DNA from: Gymnorhina tibicen
Taxonomy: Eukaryota > Chordata > Aves > Passeriformes > Artamidae
Length of the DNA: 64,000 nt
Assembly (NCBI GenBank): GCA_013399875.1
Contig: VXAZ01009309.1
Coordinates: 1,491,224 to 1,555,223 of the forward strand
Reading direction: 5' to 3'
Within the stretch, counting starts at the first letter, position 1, and each line of letters opens with the position of its first letter. Shown piece after piece: positions 50,300-64,000 of the stretch. The notes below the pieces were generated by a model, which ran no database searches, was not told the origin of the DNA, and saw only the letters and a list, made by a program, of their open reading frames with translations. A program made the position numbers and the translations under genes.

Positions 50300-53200
50300 T
50301 CCCCACATCATTGATATGAGGCACAAAAATGGTAGGCCTGAACTTGAAAATCAAGTGGATTGCTTCTGTGTCTCTTAATATCATCACCAAATGATCGGAA
50401 AACACAGTATTTGGGAAATATCCAGTTCAAAAAACTTTGCTGCTCTAAATTTACTGAGTTTTTTCCCTCTTGAATATTTGTATGTTGATATTTTGAGACT
50501 GTCAATCAGCAATAACTGAAAGGTGAATGTTTTTTTAAATGGTATTGGAACATCTATATGTTGCAGCTTAAGACTTCTAAGCAGTTTTCAGCAGGTTAAT
50601 TCCACTTTATTCTCATTCTCTCCGGACCTTCATAGCCATATGCACTTGTATAAAATAAGCAGAAATGTAGTGACTGTAAGCTGAGATCGTGATATAAAAG
50701 GTAAGAGATTTTATTTTCAGCTTAAAGAATATTTTTATTGCTTTTTTTCTAAAACTCTCATATACCTGTGACAATCTTGTATATGGCACGTTTTTATTAT
50801 GTCTTGTTAACTCAGTGTTTAAAGAGGTCTGAATCCCAACTTTGTATTTCTCTAGGCCAATTCAAATACTCCAGTTTCAGTTAAAAAAGAAAATATTACC
50901 TAACACTTAAGAAATTGTTTGGTTTTATCAACAGACTGTTCTCCTTCAAATATTTTTCTCCTGTGTAGCATAAAAAGCTAAGTTGATACTGCTGTGTCAG
51001 GCACTGCATTCCTTGCATCCCTGTGGATACATTTGGGTAGGTACCAAAGCCAGGCCAGGGCCTGCTCTGAATGCCACACTTTGGTTCTGGCTATGTAGGA
51101 TGGGTGACACTAATAACAAGAGAAATTATTTCCCTAAACTATTAAAGCTAAACTCCAAATGAGGAATGAACAACTTTGATGATATTGCAGTTAAAATCTG
51201 CAGAGATCGAATTACATTAGGCCAAATTAATTCAGGAAGCAGCCAGGTTTGCTTCCCTCCTGTGGGTGCAGCGCAGGACAGGAGGGCAGGCAGGCAGGGA
51301 TTTATCTCTGCGTGAATCATTTGCTTAGCTGTGGTTTTCTACAGCTGGAAATTAGGATACAGCCATCCATAAATAATTGTTTTCAGTTCCGTAGTAAATG
51401 TTTTAACAATATTTTACTTAGATTAAAATGGGTTTGGATTATGACCTATTGGTGCACATGATATGTGTAGTTTTAAAATACTATTTTTTTATTTGTCTTT
51501 TAAACCTTGCGTTATGCAAAGTTGCATAGTACGGTACTCCAGAAGTGCAGTACTTGCAGTACTTGAAGTTGCTGGAAACAACTCTTTTTATATAAAAATG
51601 GTTAAAAAATAAAAAAGCAAAAGGGAGCAAGATGATGATGCATTAGCATTTTAGGGTCTCAATTCAGAGATGAAAACATGAACAACCCCTGACTGGTAAC
51701 AGCTGACACTGGTGTCAAACAGAAAACCACTTGGTACAGAGGTATGTAGTGGTGTATCAAGCCCAAAGGCCTGCATCAAACTATTAACAGCAAATATGAA
51801 CTATATTTGATTTTAATACTGAATCATCGGTCATACTAAATAACTGCATGTATAGGTTATCCATTCCTCAGGATATTTCTGGATATAATTCATAGGCTGG
51901 TAAGAGAAAAAGAGCTGTTCAATAGTGTCAGCTTTGCTCCTGTGGGAAGGAACTTGCACCTGTGAAATGAACTGAGGAACTGTTCCAGGGGCTGTCCCTG
52001 GAAGCACAAATCCTTCCATGACATTTGCAGGACAACTGATGAGCAATCAGAACATCCTGGCTGTTCAGGGGGCAGGTTTCCATCTGCTGTTATCTTCAAG
52101 GTGCAAACTCAGGGCTGGATCTGCAGCTCACCTACAGTTCAGTCCCTTTTTGAGCCTGGCAGGCCCAGCAGTGCTGATCCTGGAGCAGCAGGCTGCTCTG
52201 CTCCTTCAGATAGGATTTTATATGCATTAAGGTGCATTATAGTGAACTTCTCCTGAATATTCCTTTCCTAAGCTTAACTGCTGTCAGCCTGACAAGCGCT
52301 GTCCACTTCAAGGACTGCTAATAAACATCTTGCTGACTCTCATTTGATGTGCTTCTTTGTGGACTGTGCTTGGCAGCCTAATCCATCAGTCTTTCTTTCC
52401 ATCAGAACTGCTTTAACTGGGAATTTCCATATTGTCATCACTCTTTTAACTCTTAAAATCCTAAGCTTTCCACTCTCCTACTGTTTTCTAAAAATTCTCA
52501 ACTTCGTTGGATCTTTTTTCTCTAGATTTCTCTGTTTGTAATGCAGTAAAGCATTGCAGTATTTATGTGTGAGATGGCCCCTTGCCTTTGCTGCCTCCCT
52601 TTTCAGTATGAGAGAACCATTTTCTGTACTTAAGACTCCTAAATCCTGGGTTCTGCAGCCACTTGGAATCAGAGGTAAGACCCTAAGGTGGCAAGATTCC
52701 CTGGGAACCCCTCTCGTGGATGTGGAACTTGAGCAAAATTGCTCCATGTATTGAAGGGTCACAGAGTAGGCTCTGAAGTGCCTGATGTACTGGCATTTGA
52801 GAGAGCAGCCAGTTCTATCAGTAGGTTCTAGCCTAGTATCAGGCTATTATCTGATGAGTAACTGGGGTAACATCTGCTTCATCAGTGTTGCAACAAGCAC
52901 TGTTTTGCTAAGGCAGAACTAGAAACTCATGTCTTCTGCATAATACTTGCAAGTTTCCTTTTAAAAGCCTCCTCACAGGAGCTTGGTCTGAACTGCCTTT
53001 TCTGTGAGGCTGGAGGTCTGTGTTATGGCTGAGCTTTGTATTTCTGCACGTACCCAAGAGCCAAACACGTAAACCTGGTTCCGTATGCTCTGTGCAGCTG
53101 CCAGTAGCGTTACCAATTCTGTAGTACCTTCTCAGTGAAGCAGAAATGCTATTTTACAGTTTGAATTTCTGGTTCATGGAAAGAATTCTGAAAAAGTTCC

Positions 53201-56200
53201 TTTCAATTAGTACATCTATAAATAGGAGACCAGGGAAAGTCTGTGCCTATACACTACCCACCTTAATGCTAGTTTTAGCTAACCAGATGATCATGTGTAT
53301 TTTGGGAGATGGTGTCTGGCACTTAAAGGATTAAAAGCCAGAGATTTACAATAAAGAATTGACCTGTTTAAAGTGTTCTCTATCCTGGAAATGAATGGCA
53401 TTACCATTGACTTTGGAATAACACCCGCGAGCTTTAGGGGTCTGCTTCAGCCCTACTTTGCCAGCCACGCAAGATTCCTCCAGGCATGCTCTACCTAGAG
53501 AAGGGTTTAGAGTAACCAGGCTGGTTTGGAGGGCTTGGCTAGCTCAAGGCATGATATGTGGTGCTTCCTGCCATCGTGTTCTCTCTCTGCCAGTGCTTGC
53601 TGTCTTCCTTAAGCACATATTCAGGAATTGGAACATGGTGACCTTATTCCTGGGCGTTACGCCAGTTGGATGGAGGGAGGCCAGCCTATGCTCCTGAAGG
53701 GAATGTGTAACACGAGGCCTCGGTTGCCCAAGCAATTTCTGTTGGACACAGTGCACAATCCAACCCTCACAAAGGCAATTTAGTACCTGGGTGGTGGTTC
53801 CTAATCTGTCTAATTTGCTGTCGTGTAGCCAGTGTGAGCTAATTAGATGATTCAGCAATTGTCATGGCTCCCCATTTAATGTGCTGTAAATGCTGCTGCC
53901 ACGACTTTCACTGCTGTTAAATACCTTTGCTTCTGTGAATTCTGTCCTCCTGCCCTGCCTCTTCTGATCATCTTCTAGTATCCCAGTAAATAACTGATTC
54001 TCTCAAATTATGAAATTGTTACATGTAAGTGTCTAGATTCTTAAAAACTTTTAATCAGACTGTGAAGCACTTCAGAGAAATGAGTTTTCCTGCAAATATT
54101 TCAACTTATTCATGTGCCAGAGGACTATTTCTACTCATTAACAAAGATCTGAAAACTGCTCCAGTATCTCTGATCTCTGGAGACAAGGATTCTTTCTTTG
54201 AGAATACTTGCCTGCTGGTAGGAAAAAAAGATTTAAAGTGTGTCTTAGTAAGAGACTGTACCCTCAAGCCCCTGAAGGAACTTAATTGGGGAAAAGTGCA
54301 CAAGTCCAGAATTATGTGAGGCTTTTTGCTTTCATTGAGCTATTGAGAATAATTTCCCTGTCAACAAGTTCCTCAGATTGTTAGGATGTAGAAAATGCAG
54401 CAGGAGGAGGGGCATGAAGATTTTTCAAGTAGTCTAGGGAAAAAATCTCCTGTTTGTTGGCTGTTCAGCTGTGGGACATCATTCTCTTGTCACTTCTTTA
54501 TCTCCAAGACAGCAATAAATGTGAGCAGCTTTAACATACCATCTCTGATCCAGTCCCGGGAATGTCCCTTGGAGAGTGAGCCTGGCAGTCCCTGTCTTTT
54601 CTGCCACCAACTCCCTGAAATAAAGTCCCTGGCTTCATTTGTAATTCTGCATCTGTACTTCTGAGCCAGTCTAGAGGTGGGATTGCTGAACATCTCTCCA
54701 GATCTGTATAAACGACAAGACAGCATTTCAGTCTTTACTCAGAAAAAACTGCAAGTTTCCTTCTGCCTCTTGTGCTTGGTATGCCAAGATATGCTCACTT
54801 GGTATTAGAACTTCTTGCCTTTAGCTAAATTCTCTCTAAGACAGTTGCCTGTTACTTAATGAAGGAAAAACTATGTCCCAGCCTCACTGAGTTCCAAGTC
54901 ACAAAGCAGCTTACAAAAACAGCTCCTATTTCCGGTGGCTCTGGGAAACAGCACAGGAGCTCTGCTGCTGTGGATTCCTTTGGATACATGATGAGATGTG
55001 TAAACATGAAATTTAGATTGTTGTTCTCAGTCATGAAGCTGACTAAGACCTCCCCTCTCTGGCATCAAAAGAATGAAAATGAGCTCTGTGCTGGGCACAC
55101 TGAGGAGCTCTTTAGAAACGGCTGTTCTGTCTCAAAATACAGTAACTCAGCTTGAATGTTCAGCACACAGACCCTCTTGGGCTTCCTGCTGAATAATCCA
55201 GTGAAAAATGAGATATTTTATTGACTTGTTTAAAGCAAAGCAAAGAGACAGTGTAGCTGAATCCACTGTCTTAGTACAGCAGACAGCTTGTCTAACGGCT
55301 CGTTGGTTTCATTCCACTGGAAGTGGAACTTCTGCTGAAGTCATTTTAGAGCACTTCACCAGAGAAACCCAGCACTGAAGTCCTGTGCCTATGGACCACG
55401 GCAGCAGTTTCATATGCACCTTCTTTTGAACATAAACCATTTAAGCTAGTGGTTAAGTATTTGGCATTAAAAGAATTGTCATCACTAAACTGTTTTATTA
55501 CTTAACCCCAGAGTTATGTCTCCTTAGCTTTATTATAGCTTATCTGAATCCGTACCTATTTATGTCCAGGTATTCTGGTAATTCCTTTTTCTGCTCATAG
55601 AAATGGGACTGATTCACTTGTTGGTTTGTAACTGATATGTGAGATAATACAAAAGCACAAGTAGGACACATCTGCCTGTTCCTCTGTCTACTCCTCTCTG
55701 GGGCTTCCTAGGAGAAAGGGGGCTCTTCCTGCCAGACCTGTCTGATGCTGTGTAGGTAAGGCAGTGCTTTACTGTGAGTGCTGTGAGTTAGATAAGAGTA
55801 AAGTTCATCAGACAGTAAGGTTTAAATTCAGTAAAGTGGGGTTTTTTTCTCCAGTTCCTGCGACTGCATGAAACATTCAGACCACATTGTTTACCTTGGC
55901 GTTTATGAGGAGCTGAATGTCCAAAAGGGGTGTGTGGAGATGTGCAGTTCTAAAGCGTATCTCTTATTTTGGATGTTGTTTTATCTTGTATTTGGTGCCT
56001 TAACTCTGTACAATTTAAGGTCATATATACTGTACCACAGGTAGTTTAGTAGTTAAGTGTACTTGAAAAGAACCCATGAAGCCTAGTCTATAGAAACTCT
56101 TGTACAGTCTGAAGCCTTCTCAGTGGGGGAGTACTCTTCCCTGTTTAATTAATAATCCACCAATAAGTGAGAGTTGTAAGAATGTAAAGAGCATATAAAA

Positions 56201-56486
56201 ATTTTAACTGCAGAGACTGAATTTATCTGATTTCTAACTTCAAAGGTTTGGGGCAGTAAGATAATTAAAGCTGCAGTCTCTTCTATGCTGTGTAAGTAAA
56301 CAACTTCAAAATGTTTTCTCACCAGCCTTGGTGAGAAGACTGTTTACATGTTTGTGAAAACCTCTGGACTGTTATCTCTAGTAGAACAAGTAACACTTAA
56401 TTTTAAAAGGCATTAATTGAATGTAACTGGCTATCCTTCATTGGTTAGTACAAGAGAGTTGGAATGAGTAAGAGCTGCAGTTAATT

Positions 56487-56500
56487 TTTAATTAATTAAA
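56487..56500. repeat. 14-base AT palindrome
   Basis: TTTAATTAATTAAA, perfectly self-complementary and containing overlapping TTAATTAA homeodomain-type cores. Low complexity; likely chance. Confidence 0.9.
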
Positions 56501-57255
56501 CTTAAGCCTTATTCATACTTCTTACCAGGATCTAGACGCTCCAGTTGCATTATGCTGCTTTGCAGTTCATGAGGTGTAGTGCAGCATCAGCTTGAACACA
56601 GATTTCTGAATGCATCTAATCCTGGTAAAATGCACTGAGGTGAGAGAGAGAGAAAAGATAACAATGGAAGTACAATGTCCTTCTCCAGTTTTAGAGGTGG
56701 AGCGCCATGGATAGGAAGTTGGAGGGAAAGTTGCACTGCCTTTTCCAAGTCCATTAAGAGAGTCTGTCGTAAAACCAGGAGGTTTATGTGTGCTGGGGAA
56801 AGCCATCAGCCTTGTGTACGATGAGCAGGGGAAGATGGGATTGCTTTTTCAATAGTTAGTGAGAAATTAGGTAAGAGGTTTAAGCTATCCATACAGCAGG
56901 CTAGAAGCTGCTAATGATATTGCTACAGGAGATGATTTTCTTTTTTCTGCTCAGTAAACAAGTCCAGGATTGCAGGTTTTCCAGAGGAGGAACGCAAGAA
57001 ATCCAGTGGACAAACTTTGTTTCCTGATGCAGCCCTACTCAAAACTGGGAAACAGTTCCAGGTGGTAGACAGAGCATGCAAATGAATTTTGGGAGGGAAA
57101 GGAATAATAGTAATTTCCTCAGAAGGAATACTAGTTAGTTATTTCTGCAATGCCCACAGTATTCTAGACAAACTGCCTTTACACAGAGGAGCACGGCAAC
57201 AAGGGAAAGTAGATACTGCTCCCACGACGACCTGTGTAATGTACACATTTCAGGT

Positions 57256-57269
57256 CACCAATATTGGTG
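57256..57269. repeat. 14-base palindrome with head-to-head CCAAT boxes
   Basis: CACCAATATTGGTG is perfectly self-complementary and contains CCAAT and its reverse ATTGG overlapping across the centre. Possible NF-Y-type site; no promoter is visible nearby. Confidence 0.85.
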
Positions 57270-60200
57270 TAACTTGTTAGGACAAAGTAGGTTCATCTTA
57301 CCAGCAAAGTGTATTTTGACATTCTATCCACTTCTATTTTTTACACTAAAGGGGAGTTAATCATAGCACTCATCTGTTGCAAAGGGAGTAGAGCAGAAGG
57401 TAAGTTTTAACTTCATACTTCAAAGCTGCTATGAATAGATTAACAGTGCTCCATGGAAACAACCTGATGTACTTCTTTATTTTCTTTGAACTTCACTTCT
57501 GTGTTCTTGCAAAAGCACAAGCTTGGGTAAGCGTAATCAATACAAAGTTACTCAGGGTACTGCATCATCTCAGCAGTGGACACTAACTGCATCTTAAGTC
57601 AACAGGCACACATAAATCAAGCTTAATTAAGAGGAACAGGACATCCTGGCAAGTTTTGCTTTACTACTGGCACTGCTACAATTTAATGATCTATGCATAC
57701 CGAAATGTGTGTATTGCTGCACTCCCGATGGAACGTGAGTCCTGTAAGGGTGTCCTGTAAAGTAACAAAGTCAGGGTAGGAGAGACAGTATTTATTCTTC
57801 TGTCATTATTTTCACAAAGAACTGTTTCTAAGCAGATGGGAAGTCATTCTGCTCAAAGGAGAATAATGGTGGGCTAGAGAACGGCATTCAGAGCAGTACA
57901 GCTTTTGAAAAGTTAGTGATCCTATGAATTTAATTGTGAAAATTCTGATTTGCAGTACAGATTCTTTCCTGTGTTTTTAAATTTGTATCACTGTTTCCCT
58001 GCTCAAAATAACAGGATAAAGAAAAGTGTGGTTTTCTAATAACATCTATTGCATGGAAATCCATATACACTGGAAGAAAAGGGAGGCTGTACTGCCAAAA
58101 GCATATTCAACTACAGAGCCATTCTCTGGGCAATGCTGAATAATTTAGGAGTGGGTAACCATGCCTTCAGGGACAACATGACACAGAGCAGATGGTTAAA
58201 AAAAAAAATCACAGAAAAAAGCCTCCAAGCTTTGTCCACTCATACATTTATTCCTCCCTGCAAAAGGGGACAGGTACATTCATACACGCATAATGAATTA
58301 TCTGTCAGGCATCACAGAGGTCCTTAAGGACAAATGTTTTGGAGCCAGTCTCCTTTTGGACAGAAAAAGGAGGAAGTTGACTCTGTCTTCCAGTTCCAAG
58401 GTGCAGTGTCTTATTTCTCATCCTAACCCTAAGTCAATATTTATTGATCAAACTGACTAAGCTTTTTAGGCCGACCAGCTCTCTACGAAGCAATTCTGTT
58501 CTCTTGAGCCTCTGCAGGGGCCAGTAACTGGTGCTTAACTACTGCTTCCGCTCCGGAATGTCACCGTCCTCCAGCTGCCCCAGAGCCAGGCTGGGACACT
58601 TGCACTTCTCAGAGAGCAACGCTGCTGGGGGTGGGGGCTCTCCAAAGCACTGAAGTACTACAGCAGAGCAAGTCCCAATGGGCTGTATGCTTTTTAAAGT
58701 CCTGTCCAGTTCTTAGTGACAAAGTTGAGCATGAAACCTGTACTGCCAAATGTACCAGCCCCTTGCTGAGAAGGGCATCGATGGGAAGCAGTGTCAGAAG
58801 TGGAGATTTTGAGAAAAGGCTGGTGTTTTCCAAGGCCAACTCGTAGGCTTTTTTTTAATGGCTGAATTTCCACCCACCAAAAATCACCATCCATCAAATC
58901 AATTAAAATTGCTGCTAATTTGGGATAAACTATCACCTTTGTGTAACCCAAACCACCACCATCCATGCATCTAAAGAATTCCTAAGCAAAGACTCCTCGG
59001 GAGGCAGAGCCCTTCTGACAGGAAATCTGGCAGTGCAGTATGATGTGACTTTTCTGATGATAATTACTTCTCCAAGACAAGGAAAAGACAGAGGCAGTGC
59101 TTTGGGGCAGTGTTTCATGCTCAGCAAGTTTGTAGAGGGAAGGAATGCAATTCTATAAATCACTTGTACTGTATTTGTTTCTAGACTTGAATGAATTTCA
59201 CTTTTCCTTTGTGAGTCAGCGTATTAAACTTAAAGAAAAGGTCTATTTTTCTAAATCTCTTTCACCAATAGAGGTCTGACCTGCAGCCAAGAGATGGATT
59301 TATTTATCCACAGAGGATGGAGTGTTTATTTTTAAACTAAGATTGGATATGGCATTGAATGAAAAGAAGTATGACCTTTAAACTATCTAAACCTTAAATA
59401 CTATGAACGAATTCTACAAATGAGTAGTATGGTGGACAATTCCATCTTTCTTCCCAATAAAGCTCTCTCAAAAGAAGTTACCCAGAATTAAACTTCCAAA
59501 TGAAGTACAAGAGATCCTTGTGGTCTAATTACAGACTACTTTCAAAATACTTCAGTTTTCTCCCAATGTGTAATCAGTAGAGAACAATGATGACTGAACT
59601 ATTCCAAACTATAAATAAAGCAATTTCAAATAAAGTAATTTGGCAACAACCATGGCTATTTATAGTACTAAAAATGTAATTTGAACATTCGAATTTTCTT
59701 AATTTGGTAGCAGTTGAGTGGGAAGAAAAATAACTGCACAGTGAATTTTAAATTGAGTTCTATCTACTCACTAGCCAAAAAAGCCTGCAAATGTAAAGGG
59801 AACGCTCTTTGTACCTTCAGTTGCTTCCTCCCGTGCTGCTGTACCCCGTACACTTGGCTTCATTTGGCTTCTGTGCTGTGGTTTGTACGCCAGCCACTGT
59901 TACTGACTGTACACAACACGATCTGCACTGTAATCTCGGGTCATTTCCACTAGTTGTAACCCAACGCTACAGACTTCTCTGTATATAAAACCAGAACCAT
60001 GTCCCATTTGCTTCCAATAGCTCCAATAAAGACTTATCTCTGTAAACAGGAATTACGGCCTAATGATTGTTTGGGGGATGTTGGTTACAGTGAGCAAACT
60101 GCCTTCAAGGGGTTTCTGAAGCCTGGGAAGCCAAACCGCAGAAGTCCATTCTGCCTGAGTCAGGTGACTCGCTCAGCAGAAAGGACAGACAAGGATTCCG

Positions 60201-61682
60201 ATGGCTGCAGCGTTACCAGAGATGATGTGGAGATGCAAACATAAAGCACGTTTATGGTGGAACAAGCAGAATGCATTCCTTCACAGAGGTGAAAGTGAAT
60301 AGAGCGTTACAGGATTGCAACTGGCAAGGGCTGCTGCACACAAGTACCTCCAGGGGTTTGCCTTGGAAGCAGTACCAGAAAAGCCCAGAGAAGGCCATGA
60401 TGAGATCAGCCAAGAAGACAAGTTTCACTCCAAAAAGAAATCTGGGCAATTCCTAGTATTTAGCTAATTAGAAAAACTGGATGCTTATTTTCTTAAAAGA
60501 TAAATTACACATATAAAGAACAAGTAAGGTTCTCTCAAAGTTCTCTCCACCCCTCTCATTTCACTGTATTTCTTAAAACATTCAATTCCTGTGGTTCCAG
60601 TTTGTCCTCTGAGGTCCAAAGCAAATCCAAGCAATATCCTTGTCCGGAACCACTGAGGGCAGGAGTTGGGGATACCATGACGATTGTGTGGCTGGTGTTG
60701 TTTGCTTGAGGTTGCAACTCATGGTAAGATTTACTGGAATATACACATATGTCCAGTTGCCTGGAGTTACAGAACCCAGCTTTACTCTAGAAGAGAAGTC
60801 AGTGAACATATAGTCTTACTTTTCTTAGAAGTGTTTTTCTGGTCTTGAAATGTTGAATTGAAGTCTGAGTGCAGAGGTCATTAATCAAATTCAGAGGAGA
60901 TTAGACTTGAGAAGGGATTAAAAACTGTTATGAGCTGACCATAACTGAGACTGCTCTTAATGAAATGAGATATATGAAATCCCACAGTTTAGAATGTATG
61001 ACCAGGACTTGGTGTGAGACTTTTGCCCTCGACAGGGCAGTGCAGCCAGCTCAGTCTGCTGGTGTACCAAACAAGTCAGTTATGCACAAAGAGCTACTCA
61101 GGGACAACTGTACCAAACCCAACTAAACTACGTGTCACTTAAAATTCAGAGCTGTATCAAATATTTAGCAAGTAAGATCCACAAAGAACTGAACAGAGTC
61201 ACTTAAGAAAACATCATTAACACTTGACTGAAACTGAAGTCAGTCTTACCTAGTGTGTTAGCATAACGCCTGTCTGTGCTCATGCCTGATGTTAGCTGGC
61301 TCACTAAGAGGTCATTCCGAAAGCTCTCTCAGGATTATCATCTTGGAGGTGCTGAGAAGGCCGAAAGCTCTTTGGCAGCAGCCTGGCAACTGCTGGTCAC
61401 TGACAGCTCAAAGCGAGCTGGGCCCACTCCAGGAGCTGGCGGGCATTCTGTGGCCTCGCAGGAATGGGAGAGGGGCACATATGGGAGTGGGACATGGGAG
61501 AGGCCACACAATACTGGGCCTAGACTGATAAAGGAGGTTGGCACATCCTTTCTTCGCTGTGAAAATGCCTGGCATCTCCTACTCAGTTTTACTCCTGTCC
61601 TGCTGTAGCTATGCTAACTTTGCCCAGGCAGTTACAGAGTATCTTGCTTGAAAGAACAGGGAAGCTGTGATTTGTGCCCCCC

Positions 61683-61686
61683 NNNN
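61683..61686. other. Four-base assembly gap
   Basis: NNNN between C-rich runs (TGCCCCCC and CCCGCCCGC). It marks an unresolved C-rich or GC-rich junction; frames across it are unreliable. Confidence 0.99.
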
Positions 61687-64000
61687 CCCGCCCGCATCCT
61701 CACCCCACCCCCTGCAAACCAACAAATATTCAAATATCCATCTACTTTTTCTCACCAACCTGCAGTGCCTCTCACTATGAATCCACAGCTGAATGCACAC
61801 AGTGAAATCTGTAGCAGAAAGCTCCTTCATTTCGGGCCCTCCCCAACACTGCTTGACTGCCCCATCCCCTGCTGGCACAGCACTGAAGGGATCCATGCAG
61901 AAGGAACCATCTGCTTAACAAGCAAGATGCCCAGTTTATCTTGCTGCTATCAGCATCACCTTGGAAAAGTGTATTTGATTACAGAGGAAGCAGGGAGAAA
62001 TACTGATTGACTGATGTCCAAGCAACTAACAAGCCAGCCTGTAACTTCCATGTGCAAAGAACTGCTGCATCTATAAACCTGCCCAAAACAGCACCCCTCT
62101 TTCTGCAAGAAGTGTCACCTCACTTAATTGCTCACGACGTAGTGCTGACTTTGGTGGTTTGCTGCAGGGTTGAGTTCCAGCAAGTCAGCTAGAAAGAGTT
62201 TTTCCCATTTGCTAAGCTGTAAATTATCCTTCTCTTTTGTGACCCCAATCCTTGGTGCAATCAACTGAAAGAAACTGGAGCTGCCACTGCTTTCAGGGTC
62301 CTGAATTCATCTTCACTTTGGGCTATACGTTCCAGCACATTTATTTGTAAAGCTGTAAAAAGCCTGTGTGTGCTCTTGCTACAGTTAGAACAAAAGGCCC
62401 TTTCTTGCTCCAGGCATGAACGTGGGGTAAAATCCTTAAAAGGCCTTTAGATCCCAAAAAAGGGTCACATACCCTGCACAAATAACACTTCCCTCTTCCC
62501 CTTTGCTTAGGTTCTGGCACACACCAAAGGTGAGATTTCCTCCCTGCAATAAAGACAGGCTCAGCTCTCTGGCGGTTCTGATTCATTAAAAGGGACTCTT
62601 TTTTTAAATCTGGGTAACTTTGGATTACAGTAGAAGAGGGAAGGCTAAACTAGGGCAAGATGACAAAATACAGCTCAGTAAATCCAATTATGTTGTCCTG
62701 CAAAGCAGTTCCACACAAACTCCTATACAGCCAATACTGCAAGTCTTGAGGTAGCCACAGGACTCCTACATCCAGCACGAAGCAAGCATGCGGACAGGGG
62801 TTTGAGCTGCTCAGGTCAGTTATCCTGGGTTTAATGAACTATGTGGTTTTGAGAAAGATGCTGTTAACATGTAGAAGACATGTAACTTCTTCTGTCTGTA
62901 CATTAAACTACTCTCACTGAGATCAAATGAATGAAAACTTGAATGGAATTTAGAACTTTCCAGTTACAGTAATTACTGGCCTCCTCACTCTGTCCTAACC
63001 ATGGGAATGCATTGCACCTCTAACTTGTAAAGACATTCAGAGTTCAAGCTATTCCTGTAATGCTGAGGCTGGAGGTACACCAGGAGTTTGCTGTTCGTGT
63101 CTACAAGCAGCAGCCGTGTCATCCATAATTCTCAGCCCCTCTGGCTGTGGGTTTGCATCGTACCACACAAAAACCACCTCAGGGAGACACACAGTCGTCA
63201 TCATGCAGAAACACCATCCCATCCCATCCACGCTAGACCAGATCTTGTTCCTCAAGTGATTCCCTGTGGTATTATGCAGCAGTCCTGCCATGCCCTGAGT
63301 AGGTGGAGAGCTCAGATATACATTGCTCTGCAAGCAACCAGCCTTCATCCTCCTCCTCTTTCCCACCCATTCTCTCTGGTGCACCAGTATTAATTACCAT
63401 CAAACCACTTCTTTAAGCTAGCATAGCCTCCAGTACACAGAAAGCATTAAATCACTCCCCTGTTTTCCTGGCAGACAAGACTTGTGCCAAAACCACAGTG
63501 GTTTGCTGTGGTGTTCTTAAAAGAACTGATAAACCCCTTTTGTTTACACAGTGACAGCTGACAGTGGCACAGCACCATCAGCTCAGTGAGTTCTTTACTA
63601 CCTTTTCTCAGGCACAGCAACTGAATAAAATCTGCACAGCAGTTTTCTTTTCCCTGTGTGGCATAAACTGACCAGCCAGATCAGAAAACTGCATCGGGGT
63701 CATTCCACTGTACCCTCCCAAATGACATTTACGAATGTGTCTCCAAGGCCCTCCTTTCCCCCATCACACCCCCAGCTCTGTGCATGAACAGACGCTCCCA
63801 GCAGGGAGTTTAAACACACAGCTTGGATGTTTTCATGGCACACACTAACTGTGCTCAGCATGAGGAGGGCTTCTGCTCAGAGCTGGCAGCCCGCAAGTCT
63901 CATCTCTTCTGCACCTTCTGGAGCCTCAGAGCCCAGAGTGGCTGCGATTCCATCTTAAAACACTGCAGCACCTTCCCAAAAATCATGACTTATGTCATGC

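Larger units (their letters stand above)
47481..51000. other. STRBP: Possible extended STRBP 3'UTR
   Basis: No coding gene. The region is AT-rich and contains further AATAAA signals, a T19 tract at 49831-49849 and a (TC)n run near 50287-50299. Extension of the 3'UTR through it is inference from the multiple signals. Confidence 0.35.
51001..64000. other. Intergenic region, no gene recognised
   Basis: I read the open frames on both strands and saw no recognisable protein family. The longest are about 120 codons and occur on overlapping strands. It contains palindromes at 56487-56500 and 57256-57269 and a 4-base gap at 61683. The minus-strand segment 62259-62340 reads like a short terminal exon but has no support. 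A convergent neighbour (RABGAP1 in mammals) may begin beyond 64000. Confidence 0.5.

Noticed and set aside
52940..52975. Minus-strand KETC string resembling the RABGAP1 end
   Set aside because: A stop codon directly precedes it and no upstream RABGAP1 residues or following stop are present.
63049..63384. 111-codon minus-strand frame near the right edge
   Set aside because: The opposite strand is also open over the same interval (63088-63393); the translation matches no family I know.

Overview
The window is a piece of a vertebrate nuclear genome, most likely a bird. The case for a bird rests on two fragments that end like avian CR1 LINEs (about 38740-38850 and 10196-10250), a short match to the conserved start of an LTR common in songbird and other neoavian genomes (about 26050-26090), compact introns and low repeat content. 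There is no prokaryotic gene structure.

One protein-coding gene is readable from start to stop: STRBP (spermatid perinuclear RNA-binding protein, SPNR), on the + strand. A CpG island at 1 to about 1045, interrupted by a 510-base assembly gap, is the likely promoter and non-coding first exon. After a first intron of about 21 kb comes a 5'UTR exon (22526-22701) whose last three bases are the start codon. Sixteen further exons (25423-47111) carry the rest of the reading frame. All sixteen introns from 22702 on are GT-AG, every reading-phase join is consistent, and the spliced frame is 2019 nt. This gives 672 residues, the length I recall for mammalian STRBP. Domain order is an N-terminal DZF domain (exons 3-10), a bipartite basic NLS (exon 11), two double-stranded RNA-binding domains (exons 12-13 and 14-15), then an RG-rich and GY-rich tail ending in HYSFF.

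Downstream, 47112 to at least 47480 is 3'UTR, and further poly(A) signals suggest longer UTR forms. From about 49 kb to 64 kb I find no recognisable gene on either strand. From mammalian synteny RABGAP1 would be expected to converge on STRBP here, but I could not find its C-terminal coding sequence.

The points most worth a second look are regulatory: a 30-codon, strongly basic upstream ORF that is in frame with STRBP and stops six bases before its start codon; a start codon isolated on the UTR exon; a tandem in-frame acceptor at exon 12; and an open read-through at the weak exon 17 donor that would give a different basic C-terminus. I found no convincing new multi-gene system.
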